64,000 nucleotides of DNA from Parasphingopyxis algicola (GCF_013378075.1 NZ_CP051131.1:3050501-3114500); one strand, 5' to 3'. Shown: positions 28,197 to 37,621, numbered from the stretch's first letter. The notes: generated by a model from the sequence alone, not told the origin. Made by a program: numbers and translations.

Positions 28197-29294
28197 TCAG
28201 GCGGCCTTGTCCCGCCGCGCGGCCCGGGCGTCCTCGATATCGCCGCCAAGGCCGAGCACCGCCAGTATCTCTTCCTGGCTGCGCATCTCGCGCTCGATCA
28301 CGCTGCACAGTTCCAGGCCGCCGAAACCGTTTTCGATCTCGCCGCGCGCATAGGACACGCTCTTGCGCCCGTCGACGAACGATCCACGTTTTTCCTCGCT
28401 CGCCGGCAGCGGATAATGGGTCCCGAAGGCGTCGCCCGCCGAGCTGCCGACGATATTGTTGTTCTTGTCGAGCAGCAGGAAACGATCGCCCTTGCGGCCG
28501 TTCTGGTGCAGCAACTTCTGCGTCGTGACGATCGACTGGGCGTAGCGGGCCCAGTCATATTCGAGATAGAGCGCCCCGATCGCCTCGCCGCCGTCGAGGC
28601 CGTTTTCGCGGACGCCGCAGACGAAGAGGACGCAGGGCCGGTCGTTGCCCTGCGGGTTGAGCCAGATCTCGTCGGCCGACCATTCGTCCGCGCTCCGGCT
28701 GTTGATCGCGCGCTCGAACTGGGGCTGACCTTTCAGGTTGAAGGTCATGAAGGTCGGGTTCTCCTCGATGCTCATCCGGATTTCGCCGGTTTTCGAAACG
28801 AGGAAGGCGTTGCGGAAAAAGTCGGAAAAGGCGAACTGCATGTTTAGCCGCTCGCGCGCCGCCGCCGCTTTGTCGCTGTCATCGGGATCGAGAATATGGG
28901 CGCGGATGCTGGGTTCGGTCGCGAGGATGCGCAGGTCAATGCTGCGGGCGGAAAGGCCGCGCAGCGCGAGGTCGTTGATCGTGTGCGCGAGATCGGCCAG
29001 CCGCGCGCCTTCCAGCTCGTCGACCAGCTCGTCCACGATGCGCGAGCTCGTCGCGAGCCGGTCCATGATCGTCTGGCGAAAATTGCTGGCCGCGTTGGCC
29101 GCGCTGGTGGCGAGCGATTTCACCTCCTGCGCGACGACGGCGAAACCGCGGCCGGCTTCCCCGGAGCGCGCCGCCTCGATCGTCGCGTTGAGGGCCAGCA
29201 TCTTGGTCTGCTGCGCGATCTTGTCGCTCGCCGTCGCATAGCGGCCGGTCTCCTCTTCGAGGAGGTCGAGCAGGGCTTTGATGCGTCTGGGCAT
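28197..29294 (-). CDS. Soluble chemoreceptor-like protein with reversed domain order
   Basis: The 365-residue protein has no membrane segment. Residues about 22-70 match the methyl-accepting chemotaxis protein signalling tip ([35 protein letters not shown], read as two overlapping motifs). The part from about 120 on resembles a Cache-like sensor with [14 protein letters not shown] and [15 protein letters not shown]. In normal receptors the sensor comes first and the signalling hairpin last. Only the tip and one arm of the hairpin are present, so coupling to CheA/CheW is uncertain. It diverges from guaA. Confidence 0.7.
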   Translation of the reverse strand: MPRRIKALLDLLEEETGRYATASDKIAQQTKMLALNATIEAARSGEAGRGFAVVAQEVKSLATSAANAASNFRQTIMDRLATSSRIVDELVDELEGARLADLAHTINDLALRGLSARSIDLRILATEPSIRAHILDPDDSDKAAAARERLNMQFAFSDFFRNAFLVSKTGEIRMSIEENPTFMTFNLKGQPQFERAINSRSADEWSADEIWLNPQGNDRPCVLFVCGVRENGLDGGEAIGALYLEYDWARYAQSIVTTQKLLHQNGRKGDRFLLLDKNNNIVGSSAGDAFGTHYPLPASEEKRGSFVDGRKSVSYARGEIENGFGGLELCSVIEREMRSQEEILAVLGLGGDIEDARAARRDKAA

Positions 29295-29419
29295 GGGCGC
29301 TCCCGGATAAATCGGTGAAAACCAGCCTAATTCGGAAATGCTAAGCCGGGGTTAACCATCGGTGCTCAGTCGGCGGCGTGTTGCTGGACAGAAGGGGCCT
29401 TCAAATCTATTGGCTTGCC

Positions 29420-30979
29420 ATGACAATCCAGCCATCCGAATCCATCCTCATCGTCGATTTCGGCAGCCAGGTGACGCAGCTGATCGCCCGGCGCGTCCGC
29501 GAAGCCGGCGTCTATTCCGAGATCGCGCCCTTCAACGCGGCCGAGGCGGCGTTCAAGCGCCTGAAGCCAAAGGGCATCATCCTCTCCGGCAGCCCGGCCT
29601 CGGTGCCCGAGGCGGACAGCCCGCGCGCGCCCGATATCGTCTTCGAAAGCGGCCTGCCGATCCTCGGCATCTGTTACGGCCAGCAGGTGATGACCGAACA
29701 GCTCGGCGGCAAGGTCGAGGCGGGCGACAGCGGCGAATTCGGCCGGGCCTTTATCGACATTTCGGACGATTGCGTGCTGTTCGACGGCCTGTGGAAGACC
29801 GGCGAGACGCACCAGGTCTGGATGAGCCATGGCGACAAGGTCACCCGGTTCGCCGAGGGCTTCCGGATCGTCGCGACGACGGAAGGCGCGCCCTTCGCGC
29901 TGATCGCCGACGATAAGCGCCGCTATTACGGCACCCAGTTCCACCCCGAAGTCGTGCACACGCCGGACGGCGCGAAGCTGCTCGCCAATTTCGTCCGCCA
30001 TGTCTGCGGCTGCGCGGGCGACTGGACGATGGCCGAGTTCAAGGCGACGAAAATCGCCGAGATCCGCGAACAGGTCGGCGACGGGAAAGTGATCTGCGGG
30101 CTGTCGGGCGGCGTCGACAGCGCGGTTGCCGCGGTGCTGATTCACGAGGCGATCGGCGAGCAGCTGACCTGCGTCTTCGTCGATCACGGCCTGATGCGGA
30201 TGGGCGAGGCCGAGCAGGTCGTCTCGCTGTTCAAGGGCAGCTACAATATCCCGCTCGTCCATGTGAACGCCGAGACCTTGTTCCTCAACGGCCTCAAGGG
30301 CGAGAGCGATCCGGAAAAGAAGCGCAAATTCATCGGCAAGACCTTCATCGACGTGTTCGAGGACGAGGCGAAGAAGATCGGCGGCGCGGATTTCCTCGCC
30401 CAGGGCACGCTCTATCCCGATGTGATCGAGAGCGTCAGCTTCACCGGCGGGCCGTCTGTGACGATCAAATCGCACCATAATGTCGGCGGGCTTCCCGAGC
30501 GGATGAACATGCAGCTCGTCGAGCCATTGCGCGAGCTGTTCAAAGACGAGGTGCGTGAACTCGGCCGCGAACTCGGCCTGCCCGACGCGTTCGTCGGCCG
30601 CCACCCGTTCCCGGGCCCGGGCCTCGCGATCCGCATCCCCGGCGAGGTGACCAAGGAACGCTGCGACATATTGCGCAAGGCCGATGCGATCTACCTGGAG
30701 GAAATCCGCAACGCCGGGCTCTACGACGCGATCTGGCAGGCCTTCGCCGTGCTGCTCCCGGTCAAGACCGTGGGCGTGATGGGCGACGGGCGCACTTATG
30801 ACAGCGTCTGCGGCCTGCGCGCGGTAACGAGCACCGACGGCATGACCGCCGATGTCTACCCCTTCGACGCCAGCTTCCTGACCCGCGTGGCGACGCGCAT
30901 CGTCAACGAGGTGAAGGGGATTAACCGGGTGGTGTATGATTATACGAGCAAGCCGCCGGGGACGATCGAGTGGGAGTGA
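29420..30979 (+). CDS. guaA: GMP synthase (glutamine-hydrolysing)
   Basis: GuaA converts XMP to GMP using glutamine and ATP. The 519 residues contain the class I amidotransferase domain (GICYGQQ with the nucleophilic Cys, and HPEV for the His), the ATP-pyrophosphatase loop [14 protein letters not shown] and the C-terminal dimerisation domain ending [13 protein letters not shown] 29420 is chosen; a frame extension to 29378 is not conserved. The stop abuts the stop of the convergent AT-rich gene with no gap. Confidence 0.97.
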   Translation: MTIQPSESILIVDFGSQVTQLIARRVREAGVYSEIAPFNAAEAAFKRLKPKGIILSGSPASVPEADSPRAPDIVFESGLPILGICYGQQVMTEQLGGKVEAGDSGEFGRAFIDISDDCVLFDGLWKTGETHQVWMSHGDKVTRFAEGFRIVATTEGAPFALIADDKRRYYGTQFHPEVVHTPDGAKLLANFVRHVCGCAGDWTMAEFKATKIAEIREQVGDGKVICGLSGGVDSAVAAVLIHEAIGEQLTCVFVDHGLMRMGEAEQVVSLFKGSYNIPLVHVNAETLFLNGLKGESDPEKKRKFIGKTFIDVFEDEAKKIGGADFLAQGTLYPDVIESVSFTGGPSVTIKSHHNVGGLPERMNMQLVEPLRELFKDEVRELGRELGLPDAFVGRHPFPGPGLAIRIPGEVTKERCDILRKADAIYLEEIRNAGLYDAIWQAFAVLLPVKTVGVMGDGRTYDSVCGLRAVTSTDGMTADVYPFDASFLTRVATRIVNEVKGINRVVYDYTSKPPGTIEWE

Positions 30980-31429
30980 TTAAGTTTGCCAGTATTCCAA
31001 ATCGGGCAACATTTTTCGATCGATTGGTCCTTCAATAGTCCAAATACAAAGGTCGAACTCCTTTTTTGATCGGTATAAACTCACGGCCCTGTGGTTCTTG
31101 TCCAGAATCAGGCGATCATGTTCTCCCAACGCATAGCATGGTACGGACATAGTTAGTTCGCAATCAGTGACATCCGGCTCAATGTTCGTCTCAACTTTAG
31201 TGGGAAATTGCTGTTCTTTGACCCGAAGTGGAGTTGCTGAGGCGCAAAATCCGTTCGCGTACGAGCCGTCTCCGTTTTTCCGCCATGGTGTGTAGTATTC
31301 ACCTAACTTGTCTCTATCACTAAGATTTGTGCGGCTGATGATTGGATTAAAGGTTGCGAGCAGAACCCAATTCATTGTGACATCGATGTCAGTGAATGTT
31401 TGAAGGAATCTGTTTAGGTCCATGCTCAT
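30980..31429 (-). CDS. AT-rich gene of unknown function downstream of YafQ-like toxin
   Basis: The 149-residue protein has no signal peptide or membrane segment and matches no family I recognise. It is mixed polar, with three Cys (in GFCASAT, TDCELT and VPCYAL) plus one near the end (DLCIW). Base composition is clearly lower in GC than all neighbours, indicating recent acquisition. Its ATG lies 3 bases after the toxin stop, and GGGAG within the toxin end can serve as its ribosome binding site. It therefore looks like the third gene of the toxin-antitoxin operon. Confidence 0.65.
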   Translation of the reverse strand: MSMDLNRFLQTFTDIDVTMNWVLLATFNPIISRTNLSDRDKLGEYYTPWRKNGDGSYANGFCASATPLRVKEQQFPTKVETNIEPDVTDCELTMSVPCYALGEHDRLILDKNHRAVSLYRSKKEFDLCIWTIEGPIDRKMLPDLEYWQT

Positions 31430-31432
31430 TCA

Positions 31433-31705
31433 TCACTCCCCGAACAAATCCGAGTGCGTGCCCGTCCGCGCCAGCAGCAGTTCCGTCTCGCTCATCCGAT
31501 AGAGCAATAGCCAGTCTGGCTCGATATGCAGGTCGCGCCAACCGGCCCATTCGCCCTTGAGCGGATGATCGCGCAGGCGCGGGTCGAGTGGCTCGCCGGC
31601 CAGCAGCATTCCGATGACGGCCTTGAGCTTGGCCATCTTCTTGCCGCGCTTCGCCATTCGCTTGACGTCCTTCTTGAACGCCGTCGAACGGACGGGTGCG
31701 CGCAC
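31433..31705 (-). CDS. YafQ-family (RelE superfamily) mRNA interferase toxin
   Basis: The 90 residues show the YafQ pattern: STAFKKDVKRMAKRGKKM, then LDPRLRDHPLKGEWAGWRDLHI and EPDWLLLYRMSETELLLARTGTHSDLF. The conserved His and Asp residues expected for ribosome-dependent mRNA cleavage are present. The start is a GTG, 3 bases after the antitoxin stop, so the pair is translationally coupled. Confidence 0.87.
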   Translation of the reverse strand: MRAPVRSTAFKKDVKRMAKRGKKMAKLKAVIGMLLAGEPLDPRLRDHPLKGEWAGWRDLHIEPDWLLLYRMSETELLLARTGTHSDLFGE

Positions 31706-31708
31706 GGG

Positions 31709-31966
31709 CTAAATGCCGAGTTCGTCGAACAGTTCGTCGGCGCTGTCAAAAGCTTCGCTTTTGCCGCTTTCGAGTTCGGCCATGGCCGCCCGGCTTTCGG
31801 TATTGGGTACTTTCACATCGAAAGGCAGCCGCTTCTCCTCCGCGACACGGCGGAGCATCAGGCGAATGGCGTCGGACATAGACAGGCCCATCGCCGCGAG
31901 CGCGGCAGTAGCCGCCTCTTTGGTATCGCCATCGATCCGGGCGCGGACGCTTTCGTCGGCGGACAT
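31709..31966 (-). CDS. RelB/DinJ-family antitoxin
   Basis: The 85 residues carry an N-terminal ribbon-helix-helix DNA-binding region (SVRARIDGDTKEAATAALA and GLSMSDAIRLMLRRVAEEK) and a C-terminal acidic toxin-neutralising tail (SADELFDELGI). AAGGAG stands before the ATG. The frame remains open upstream but the extension is a shadow of the endonuclease gene. The pair is probably autoregulated through the palindrome just upstream. Confidence 0.87.
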   Translation of the reverse strand: MSADESVRARIDGDTKEAATAALAAMGLSMSDAIRLMLRRVAEEKRLPFDVKVPNTESRAAMAELESGKSEAFDSADELFDELGI

Positions 31967-31992
31967 GTTCCCTGCTCCTTTTGTGGGGCTAA

Positions 31993-32002
31993 TGTAGCTA
32001 CA
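31993..32002. promoter_or_regulatory. Candidate antitoxin operator
   Basis: TGTAGCTACA is a perfect 10-base palindrome located 27 bases upstream of the antitoxin ATG, in an AT-rich stretch that must also hold the promoter. Ribbon-helix-helix antitoxins bind short palindromes of this kind. The assignment is positional. Confidence 0.45.
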
Positions 32003-32078
32003 ACTACCCGAATTGCAATATAGGGCCATTGAAAAATATGCTACTTGCACGGGTAAATCCTCAATCCATACTAATCCC

Positions 32079-32786
32079 ATGCAACTTCCTCTCGGCCCCG
32101 ATCCGCGCACCGAAATCCTCCAGCACACGCATGACCGGCTGATCGCGCATTTCGGGCGCGTTATCCGGCCTCCGGAGAAGCGGCGCGATCCGGTCTGGGT
32201 GCTTGTCCAAGGGGTGATCGGGGCGCGGACGAAGACGATCCATTCGAACCGATCGGCCGACGAAATGCTCGCACATTTCGGCTCCTGGGAGGCGGTCGCG
32301 GCGGCGCCGGAGGACGAGCTGCTGCCGTTTCTCGAAACCGCCACCTTTCCCCAGCTGATGGCCGAGCGGCTCAAGGCGTGTCTCGAGGCAATTGTCGCGC
32401 GGCGCGGTAGAGTGGATCTCGATCATCTGGGGGAAATGTCCACCGACGCGGCGATGGCCTGGCTCGAAAGCCTGCCCGGTGTTGCGCGCAAGGTCAGCGC
32501 CGGGGTGATGAACGCCAGCACGTTCAATCGCAAGGCGCTCGTCATCGATTCCAATCATCGCCGCGTGATCCAGCGCATGGGTCTCGTCCCGGCCAAGGCC
32601 GATACGGCGCGCGCCTATGACGCGCTGATGCCGGTGCTGCCGGCCGACTGGTCGGCGGTGGATGTCGACGAGCATCATCTGCTCGTGAAGCGTGTCGGCC
32701 AGCGATATTGTCGGCCGCACGAGCGGCATTGCGCCGCCTGTCCCGCTCGCCCCGATTGCCGGACCGGGATGGCCAAGACACGGTAA
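32079..32786 (+). CDS. Endonuclease III-family DNA glycosylase (divergent)
   Basis: The 235 residues contain an HhH-GPD domain: helix-hairpin-helix LPGVARKVSAGVM with the catalytic lysine, and the catalytic aspartate in VIDSNHRR. A C-terminal Cys-x6-Cys-x2-Cys-x5-Cys motif (from YCRPHERHC) binds a [4Fe-4S] cluster. The Lys-Asp spacing is one residue longer than in E. coli Nth and VDTH is replaced by IDSN, so substrate range may differ. ATG 32079 is chosen over the longer frame from 32013. Confidence 0.85.
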   Translation: MQLPLGPDPRTEILQHTHDRLIAHFGRVIRPPEKRRDPVWVLVQGVIGARTKTIHSNRSADEMLAHFGSWEAVAAAPEDELLPFLETATFPQLMAERLKACLEAIVARRGRVDLDHLGEMSTDAAMAWLESLPGVARKVSAGVMNASTFNRKALVIDSNHRRVIQRMGLVPAKADTARAYDALMPVLPADWSAVDVDEHHLLVKRVGQRYCRPHERHCAACPARPDCRTGMAKTR

Positions 32787-33155
32787 CACCATGCCGGTGC
32801 TCGTCATTGCGAGGAGGCCCGAACTCGTTTCGGGGCGACGCGGCAATCCAGTGTGGTGCGCGCTGCTCTGGATTGCTTCCCCCGGCTCAAGACTGGGGTC
32901 GCAATGACGAGCGTGTCGCAAAACCCTTCAAATGTAGGAAAATCTGGCATAGCCAAGAGGGTGCCGGATCCCCGGACGGAAAGGAGCGCAGACGGCCATG
33001 ATATCGGAATCGGCATCTTCGAAATCGGTGGCTGTGTGTGAACTGTGTGAACTTATTCAGGTTCGATCCTCAAAAGATGAACAAGAGGACCCGACCACCC
33101 CCGGCGCGTGTCAACCCGTGTCAACCGGCTGCCGGGCGTCCGGCTCGGCGACCGC
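32787..33155. other. Non-coding gap with palindromic repeat
   Basis: No gene is supported in this 369-base stretch. Its left third is the palindromic repeat described separately. The remainder (32913-33155) is unremarkable, apart from a short direct repeat TGTGAACTGTGTGAAC-like around 33034-33051. Several small open frames here have no ribosome binding site or family likeness. Confidence 0.6.
32796..32912. repeat. Nested palindromic intergenic repeat
   Basis: Outer arms GCTCGTCATTGCGA (32796-32809) and its exact complement (32899-32912), and inner arms GCAATCCAG (32840-32848) and CTGGATTGC (32865-32873), form a nested hairpin of about 117 bases. This is the CGTCATTGCGAG...CAATCCAG type element scattered through many alphaproteobacterial genomes. 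Confidence 0.8.
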
Positions 33156-33824
33156 ATGACCGACTCGGCTCTCCTCCCGCCCGCAGACGTCGAGACCGTG
33201 TTCCGCCGGCTTTCCGAGGCGATGCCGGGGCGGTCTGAGCGCGCCAAGGGGCCGAAGGGGCAGCCCGATGCGTTTCGCTCCTGCATTTCCTGCATGCTCT
33301 CGGCCCAGTCGCTCGACAGTAATACGGCCAAGGCCTGCCGCGCGCTCTTCGCGCTGGCCCAGACCCCGGCCGAGATGCTCGCCCTGTCCGACGAGGAGAT
33401 CGTCGATGCGATCAGGCCCGCCGGGCTCTACAACAACAAGGCGCGGGCGATTCGCAAATTCTGCCGGCAATTGCTCGACGAGCATGACGGCATCGTGCCC
33501 GATACGCGCAAGGGCCTGCTCGCCATGCACGGGATCGGCCGGAAATGCGCCGATATCGTGCTGAGCTTCACCTTCGGCGAGGATGCGATCGCCGTCGATA
33601 CCCATGTCGGCCGGGTCTGCGACCGGATCGGCCTCGCGCGCGGCCCGACCGAGGCCAAGATCGCCGAGATACTGGACGATCGCGCGCCCGACTGGGCCAA
33701 GGAGGAAGGGCATTTCTGGCTGATCCAGCTCGGCAAGCGCATCTGCAAATCCCGCCGCCCCCAATGCGAACGCTGCCCGGTGAACGATCTGTGCCAATAT
33801 TATGGGGGCGAAGCGGATGGCTGA
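33156..33824 (+). CDS. nth: Endonuclease III
   Basis: This is a bifunctional DNA glycosylase/AP lyase for oxidised pyrimidines. The 222 residues carry HGIGRKCADIVL (HhH with catalytic Lys), AVDTHVGRV (catalytic Asp) and a Cys-x6-Cys-x2-Cys-x5-Cys cluster motif (CKSRRPQCERC). This copy has canonical spacing, unlike the upstream paralogue. ATG 33156 follows a degenerate site; the frame extends to 33108. It overlaps the GNAT gene by 8 bases. Confidence 0.88.
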   Translation: MTDSALLPPADVETVFRRLSEAMPGRSERAKGPKGQPDAFRSCISCMLSAQSLDSNTAKACRALFALAQTPAEMLALSDEEIVDAIRPAGLYNNKARAIRKFCRQLLDEHDGIVPDTRKGLLAMHGIGRKCADIVLSFTFGEDAIAVDTHVGRVCDRIGLARGPTEAKIAEILDDRAPDWAKEEGHFWLIQLGKRICKSRRPQCERCPVNDLCQYYGGEADG

Positions 33825-34257
33825 TTCCGGACCGAAGCTCTCCGTAGCCGGCAGGGCGGATCGCGATGCCGTGATTGGCCTATGGCGCGATTGCGCGCTG
33901 ACCCGCCCCTGGAACGATCCGGTGGCGGATTTCGCGGCTGCCATCGGCAATCCGACCTCCGATATCCTGCTGCTGGCCGAGGGCGATACGCCGATCGCCA
34001 CCGTCATGGTGGGTTTCGACGGTCATCGCGGCTGGGTCTATTATCTCGCCGTCCATCCCGGCCATCGCCGCAGAGGGCTCGGCGGGCGGATGATGAAGGC
34101 CGCGGAAGCGTGGCTGCGCGAGCGCGGCTCACCGAAGATCCAGCTGATGGTGCGCAGCGACAACGCGGATGTGATCGCCTTTTACGAAGCGCTGGGGCTG
34201 GAGCGGCAGGATGTCGTGACCTTGGGGCGCCGGCTCGACCACGAAACCGGGGCTTGA
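33817..34257 (+). CDS. GNAT-family N-acetyltransferase (YpeA-like)
   Basis: The 146 residues show the acetyl-CoA binding core: YYLAVHPGHRRRGLGGRMM (motif A, RRRGLG) and NADVIAFYEALGLERQD (motif B). Substrate unknown; YpeA-type GNATs are close. ATG 33817 follows GGGGGCG; ATG 33802 is possible. It is coupled to nth. Confidence 0.85.
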   Translation: MADSGPKLSVAGRADRDAVIGLWRDCALTRPWNDPVADFAAAIGNPTSDILLLAEGDTPIATVMVGFDGHRGWVYYLAVHPGHRRRGLGGRMMKAAEAWLRERGSPKIQLMVRSDNADVIAFYEALGLERQDVVTLGRRLDHETGA

Positions 34258-34288
34258 GGCCGTAACTGCGGGAGCGTAACCAGCCGCC

Positions 34289-34522
34289 ATGAAGGTAAAA
34301 TACCGTGTCATCCATCAATCGAAATCGATCTGGCAGGCGCTGGCGCGCGGCCGATCCTGGACCGAATGGTATCTGGCCCAGCACAAGGGCTGGTTCGGCT
34401 GGAGGACGCTCGGCACCTTCCCGACGGTCGAAGAGGCCGAGCAGGCCTGCGCCGAACATGCCAAGGGCGAGCTGCTGAATTGCGGATCGCGGATCGTCTC
34501 CGAATTCGCCGAGAAGGACTAG
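34289..34522 (+). CDS. Small protein upstream of purT, unknown
   Basis: The 77-residue protein ([20 protein letters not shown] at its start) is Trp- and Arg-rich in its first half ([19 protein letters not shown]) with a C-terminal helix ([16 protein letters not shown]). No family recognised. The purT ATG comes one base after its stop, so the two are probably co-translated. Confidence 0.65.
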   Translation: MKVKYRVIHQSKSIWQALARGRSWTEWYLAQHKGWFGWRTLGTFPTVEEAEQACAEHAKGELLNCGSRIVSEFAEKD

Positions 34523-34523
34523 G

Positions 34524-35720
34524 ATGACGCCGACCGCGAAAATCCTGCTTTTGGGTTCGGGCGAGCTCGGCAAGGAGTTCGTCATCTCCAGCCAGCGGCT
34601 GGGCTGCCATGTGATCGCCTGCGATTCATACGATAACGCGCCGGCGATGCAGGTGGCCGACGAACGCGAGGTCTTTTCGATGCTCGACGGCGCGGCGCTG
34701 GGCGCGGTGATTGAGAAACACGCGCCCGATTTCATCGTCCCCGAGATCGAGGCGATCCGGACCGAGGTGCTGGCCGACTATGAGGAACGCGGCTTCCAGG
34801 TCGTGCCGTCCGCCCGGGCGGCACGGATGACGATGAACCGCGATGCGATCCGCGATCTCGCGTCGGAGGAGCTGGGCCTCCGAACCTCGGCCTACCGCTA
34901 TGCCGAAAGTCGGGAGGAGCTGCATGCCGCCGCGCAGGCTGTTGGCGTGCCGCTCGTCGTCAAGCCGGTCATGTCCTCTTCGGGCAAGGGGCAGAGCACG
35001 GTGCGCGAGATGGAGGAGGTCGATGCCGCCTGGGACTATGCGGCGGACGGCATGCGCGGCGACCGGCAGCGGGTGATTGCCGAGGCGTTCGTCGATTTCG
35101 ATTACGAGATCACGCTGCTGACCGTGCGCGCGAAGGACGGCGTGCATTTCTGTCCGCCGATCGGCCATCGCCAGAAACGCGGCGATTATCGCGAGAGCTG
35201 GCAGCCGGCCGCTATGTCCGATGCTGCGCTGGCCGAGGCGCAGGCGATGGCGGCCAAGGTCGTCGAGGCTCTGGGCGGGCGGGGAAGCGGACAAGGGATT
35301 TTTGGCGTAGAATTTTTCGTGAAGGGCGACGACGTCATCTTTTCAGAGCTGTCGCCGCGCCCGCACGATACGGGCATGGTGACCCTGGTGTCGCAGGATC
35401 TGAACGAGTTCGATCTCCATGCCCGGGCGATCCTCGGTCTGCCGATCCCGGCCATCGAGACGAAGGGCGCTTCGGCGAGCGCGGTGATCCTCGCCGATCG
35501 CGATGCCGAGGATTTCGCGATCGCGGGTGTGGACGAGGCGCTGGGCAAGGCGGGCGATGGCTGCCATATCGACGTCCGGCTGTTCGGCAAGCCGGTCACC
35601 CGGCCCTGGCGGCGCATGGGCGTGGCGCTGGCGCGGCTCGACAACGGCACCGTCGAGGAAGCGCGTGCAGCCGCTATCGACGCCGCTTCGTGCGTCGAAA
35701 TTGTATATGGAGACGAATGA
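34524..35720 (+). CDS. purT: Formate-dependent phosphoribosylglycinamide formyltransferase
   Basis: PurT makes formyl-GAR from GAR, formate and ATP in purine synthesis. The 398-residue ATP-grasp enzyme starts [20 protein letters not shown]. It shows [12 protein letters not shown], then [31 protein letters not shown], and a biotin-carboxylase-like C-terminal domain. Together with purL and guaA in this window it serves purine synthesis, although the genes are not clustered. Confidence 0.95.
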   Translation: MTPTAKILLLGSGELGKEFVISSQRLGCHVIACDSYDNAPAMQVADEREVFSMLDGAALGAVIEKHAPDFIVPEIEAIRTEVLADYEERGFQVVPSARAARMTMNRDAIRDLASEELGLRTSAYRYAESREELHAAAQAVGVPLVVKPVMSSSGKGQSTVREMEEVDAAWDYAADGMRGDRQRVIAEAFVDFDYEITLLTVRAKDGVHFCPPIGHRQKRGDYRESWQPAAMSDAALAEAQAMAAKVVEALGGRGSGQGIFGVEFFVKGDDVIFSELSPRPHDTGMVTLVSQDLNEFDLHARAILGLPIPAIETKGASASAVILADRDAEDFAIAGVDEALGKAGDGCHIDVRLFGKPVTRPWRRMGVALARLDNGTVEEARAAAIDAASCVEIVYGDE

Positions 35721-35721
35721 G

Positions 35722-36081
35722 ATGGATCCCGTTCTGTATGGCATCCCGAATTGCGACAGCATCAAGAAGGCGCGCAAATGGCTGGAACGCCGCGGGGTCA
35801 ATTATGCGTTTCACGACTACAAGAAGGCCGGCATCACCGAGGACAAGCTGCGCGCGTGGTCGGGCGAGGTCGGCTGGGAGGTGCTGCTCAACAAGCGCGG
35901 CACGACCTTTCGCGAACTGCCCGACGAGATGAAGGCCGATGTCGACGAGGATATCGCGGTCGCGCTCATGCTCTCGCATCCCTCGATGATCAAACGCCCG
36001 GTGCTGGAAAGCGAAGGGCCGCTGATCGTCGGCTTCCGGGGCGGCGAATATGAAACGGCGCTGGGGCTCGAGCCCGAGTGA
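35722..36081 (+). CDS. ArsC/Spx-family reductase (YffB-like)
   Basis: The 119 residues have the thioredoxin-like ArsC fold: YGIPNCDSIKKARKWLE with a single N-terminal Cys, then YKKAGITEDKLRAW and PSMIKRPVLESEG. The lone Cys and length fit YffB-type glutathione-dependent reductases rather than true arsenate reductases. GGAG at 35709 within the end of purT fits ATG 35722; an in-frame ATG at 35707 is less well placed. Coupled to purT. Confidence 0.87.
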   Translation: MDPVLYGIPNCDSIKKARKWLERRGVNYAFHDYKKAGITEDKLRAWSGEVGWEVLLNKRGTTFRELPDEMKADVDEDIAVALMLSHPSMIKRPVLESEGPLIVGFRGGEYETALGLEPE

Positions 36082-36205
36082 TCGCCGACGGGCGTTGATG
36101 GGACAAGAAGACCGTCCAGTTCGGCCGGCGGCCCTTTCACGGGAGACTGAGAGCCCCTAGATCGTAGGGAGGCACGAGGCTTTCACCCGATCGAAAGGAA
36201 ATCCC

Positions 36206-36487
36206 ATGGTCAGCGCAAAATGGAACGGGGCAATCATCGCCGAGAGTGACGAGACGGTCGTCGTCGAGGGCAATCACTATTTTCCGCGCGCGTCGGTGAA
36301 GCCCGAATATCTGCGGCCCAGCGACACGACGAGCGGCTGCCCCTGGAAAGGCACGGCCTCCTATCATTCGCTGGAAGTCGGCGGCGAGACGAACAAGGAC
36401 GCGGCCTGGTATTATCCGAACCCGAAAGAGGCTGCGGCCGAGATCAAGGACCGGATCGCCTTCTGGAAAGGCGTCGAGGTCGGATAA
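36206..36487 (+). CDS. DUF427 domain protein
   Basis: The 93 residues match DUF427: KWNGAIIAESDETVVVEGNHYFP, then TTSGCPWKGTASYHSL and AAWYYPNPKEAAAEIKDRIAFWKG. These are small beta-barrel proteins of unknown activity. GAAAGGAAAT gives the ribosome binding site. Its stop is 6 bases from the stop of the convergent EEP gene. Confidence 0.88.
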   Translation: MVSAKWNGAIIAESDETVVVEGNHYFPRASVKPEYLRPSDTTSGCPWKGTASYHSLEVGGETNKDAAWYYPNPKEAAAEIKDRIAFWKGVEVG

Positions 36488-36493
36488 GGCCGG

Positions 36494-37621
36494 CTATTCC
36501 TCGCCCGTCGCGCGCTCGATCACCTGGTCTTCGCGATAGGCCTGCATCACCTCTTCGAGATCGCCCGCATCGTCGGCTTCAGCCTGCTCGGGCGTATTCA
36601 GCCGGTCGCCCTCCTCGGGCGCGAGACAGACTTCGGCGCGCACCGGCAGATGGTCCGAACCCACCGCATCCCCGGTGCTCAGGCTGTAAAGGCCGAATTC
36701 CTCGGTGAAGAAGACATGGTCGAGCGGCCAGCGAAAGGCCGGGAGCGCGGCGGGAAAGGTCGCATAAAAGCCGCGCCCGACGCGCGGGTCGACATAGCGC
36801 CCGACCCGGCGGAACAGCTGCGAGGTTTCCGACCAGCCGACATCGTTGAAATCGCCGACGGTGAAGGTCGGCATGCCGCTGTTGCGCGTCATCATCGCGG
36901 CGATTGCGATCTCGGCATCGCGCTCCTCGGTGTCCTGGCCAGGGTGCGGCGGACGCGGGTGGAGCGCGGCGACGCGGAAGGCAAGGCCGGCGCGGGTGCG
37001 CAATTCGCCGTGGAAGGAGGGCGTCCCCGGCTCGGTCAGATTGACCATCTCGCCGCTGTCGACCGGCAGCCGGCTGGCGAAGATCATCCCGTATGTGTTC
37101 GGGAGCGGCGCTTCGAACCGGTGCGGAAAATCGGCGAGCACCGGCTCCATCGCCTCCCGCCAGCCTGTGTCGGTTTCCATCAGGAGCAGCAGATCGGGCT
37201 GCTCGCGCCGGACCAGCTCCAGCGTACGCCCGAAATCGCGATTGTCCTGCAGGACGTTGAGGCTCAGCGTGGTGAAGCAATGCGCCTCGCGCTCGGCGCC
37301 GGCGATATCGATCCTCTCGGCCTCGACGCGCGCGAGCATCGTATAGGGAAAGATATGGCCGGCCTGATAGGCCAGGGCGGCGGCGAGGAGGGCGGCGATC
37401 GGCCAGCGAAATCGGAAATGGAGGAACAGCATCGCGAGGAGAGTCAGTCCGCCGACCGTCAGCACGGCGAGCCGCGGAAAATCCCATGCCCGGATCCACC
37501 ATTGGTTGGAAGGGACCGCACTGGCGATGGTGACCAGTATCACGAGACCGGCAACCACGATCAGCGCCCAGATGCCGATCTTTCGCCAGGGGAAACCGCT
37601 ATCCTGTACCGATGCCGTCAA
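36494..37621 (-). CDS. Membrane-anchored endonuclease/exonuclease/phosphatase family protein
   Basis: After about three N-terminal membrane segments (IWALIVVAGLVILVTIASAV, LAVLTVGGLTLLAMLFLHF, IAALLAAALAYQ), the protein has an EEP hydrolase domain. It contains SLNVLQDN, LLLMETD (catalytic Glu), FTVGDFND and GSDHLPV. The C-terminus is acidic. Two TTG starts are possible: the one at 37621 has GAGGGG well placed, while the one at 37690 has its GAGGAA too close and would leave 28 bases to the divergent panB. I chose the shorter form (375 residues). Substrate unknown. Confidence 0.82.
   Translation of the reverse strand: MTASVQDSGFPWRKIGIWALIVVAGLVILVTIASAVPSNQWWIRAWDFPRLAVLTVGGLTLLAMLFLHFRFRWPIAALLAAALAYQAGHIFPYTMLARVEAERIDIAGAEREAHCFTTLSLNVLQDNRDFGRTLELVRREQPDLLLLMETDTGWREAMEPVLADFPHRFEAPLPNTYGMIFASRLPVDSGEMVNLTEPGTPSFHGELRTRAGLAFRVAALHPRPPHPGQDTEERDAEIAIAAMMTRNSGMPTFTVGDFNDVGWSETSQLFRRVGRYVDPRVGRGFYATFPAALPAFRWPLDHVFFTEEFGLYSLSTGDAVGSDHLPVRAEVCLAPEEGDRLNTPEQAEADDAGDLEEVMQAYREDQVIERATGEE

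Noticed and set aside
32796-32912. CRISPR-like or tRNA-like structure
   Set aside because: It is a single nested palindrome without repeat-spacer periodicity and without cloverleaf geometry or T-loop sequence.
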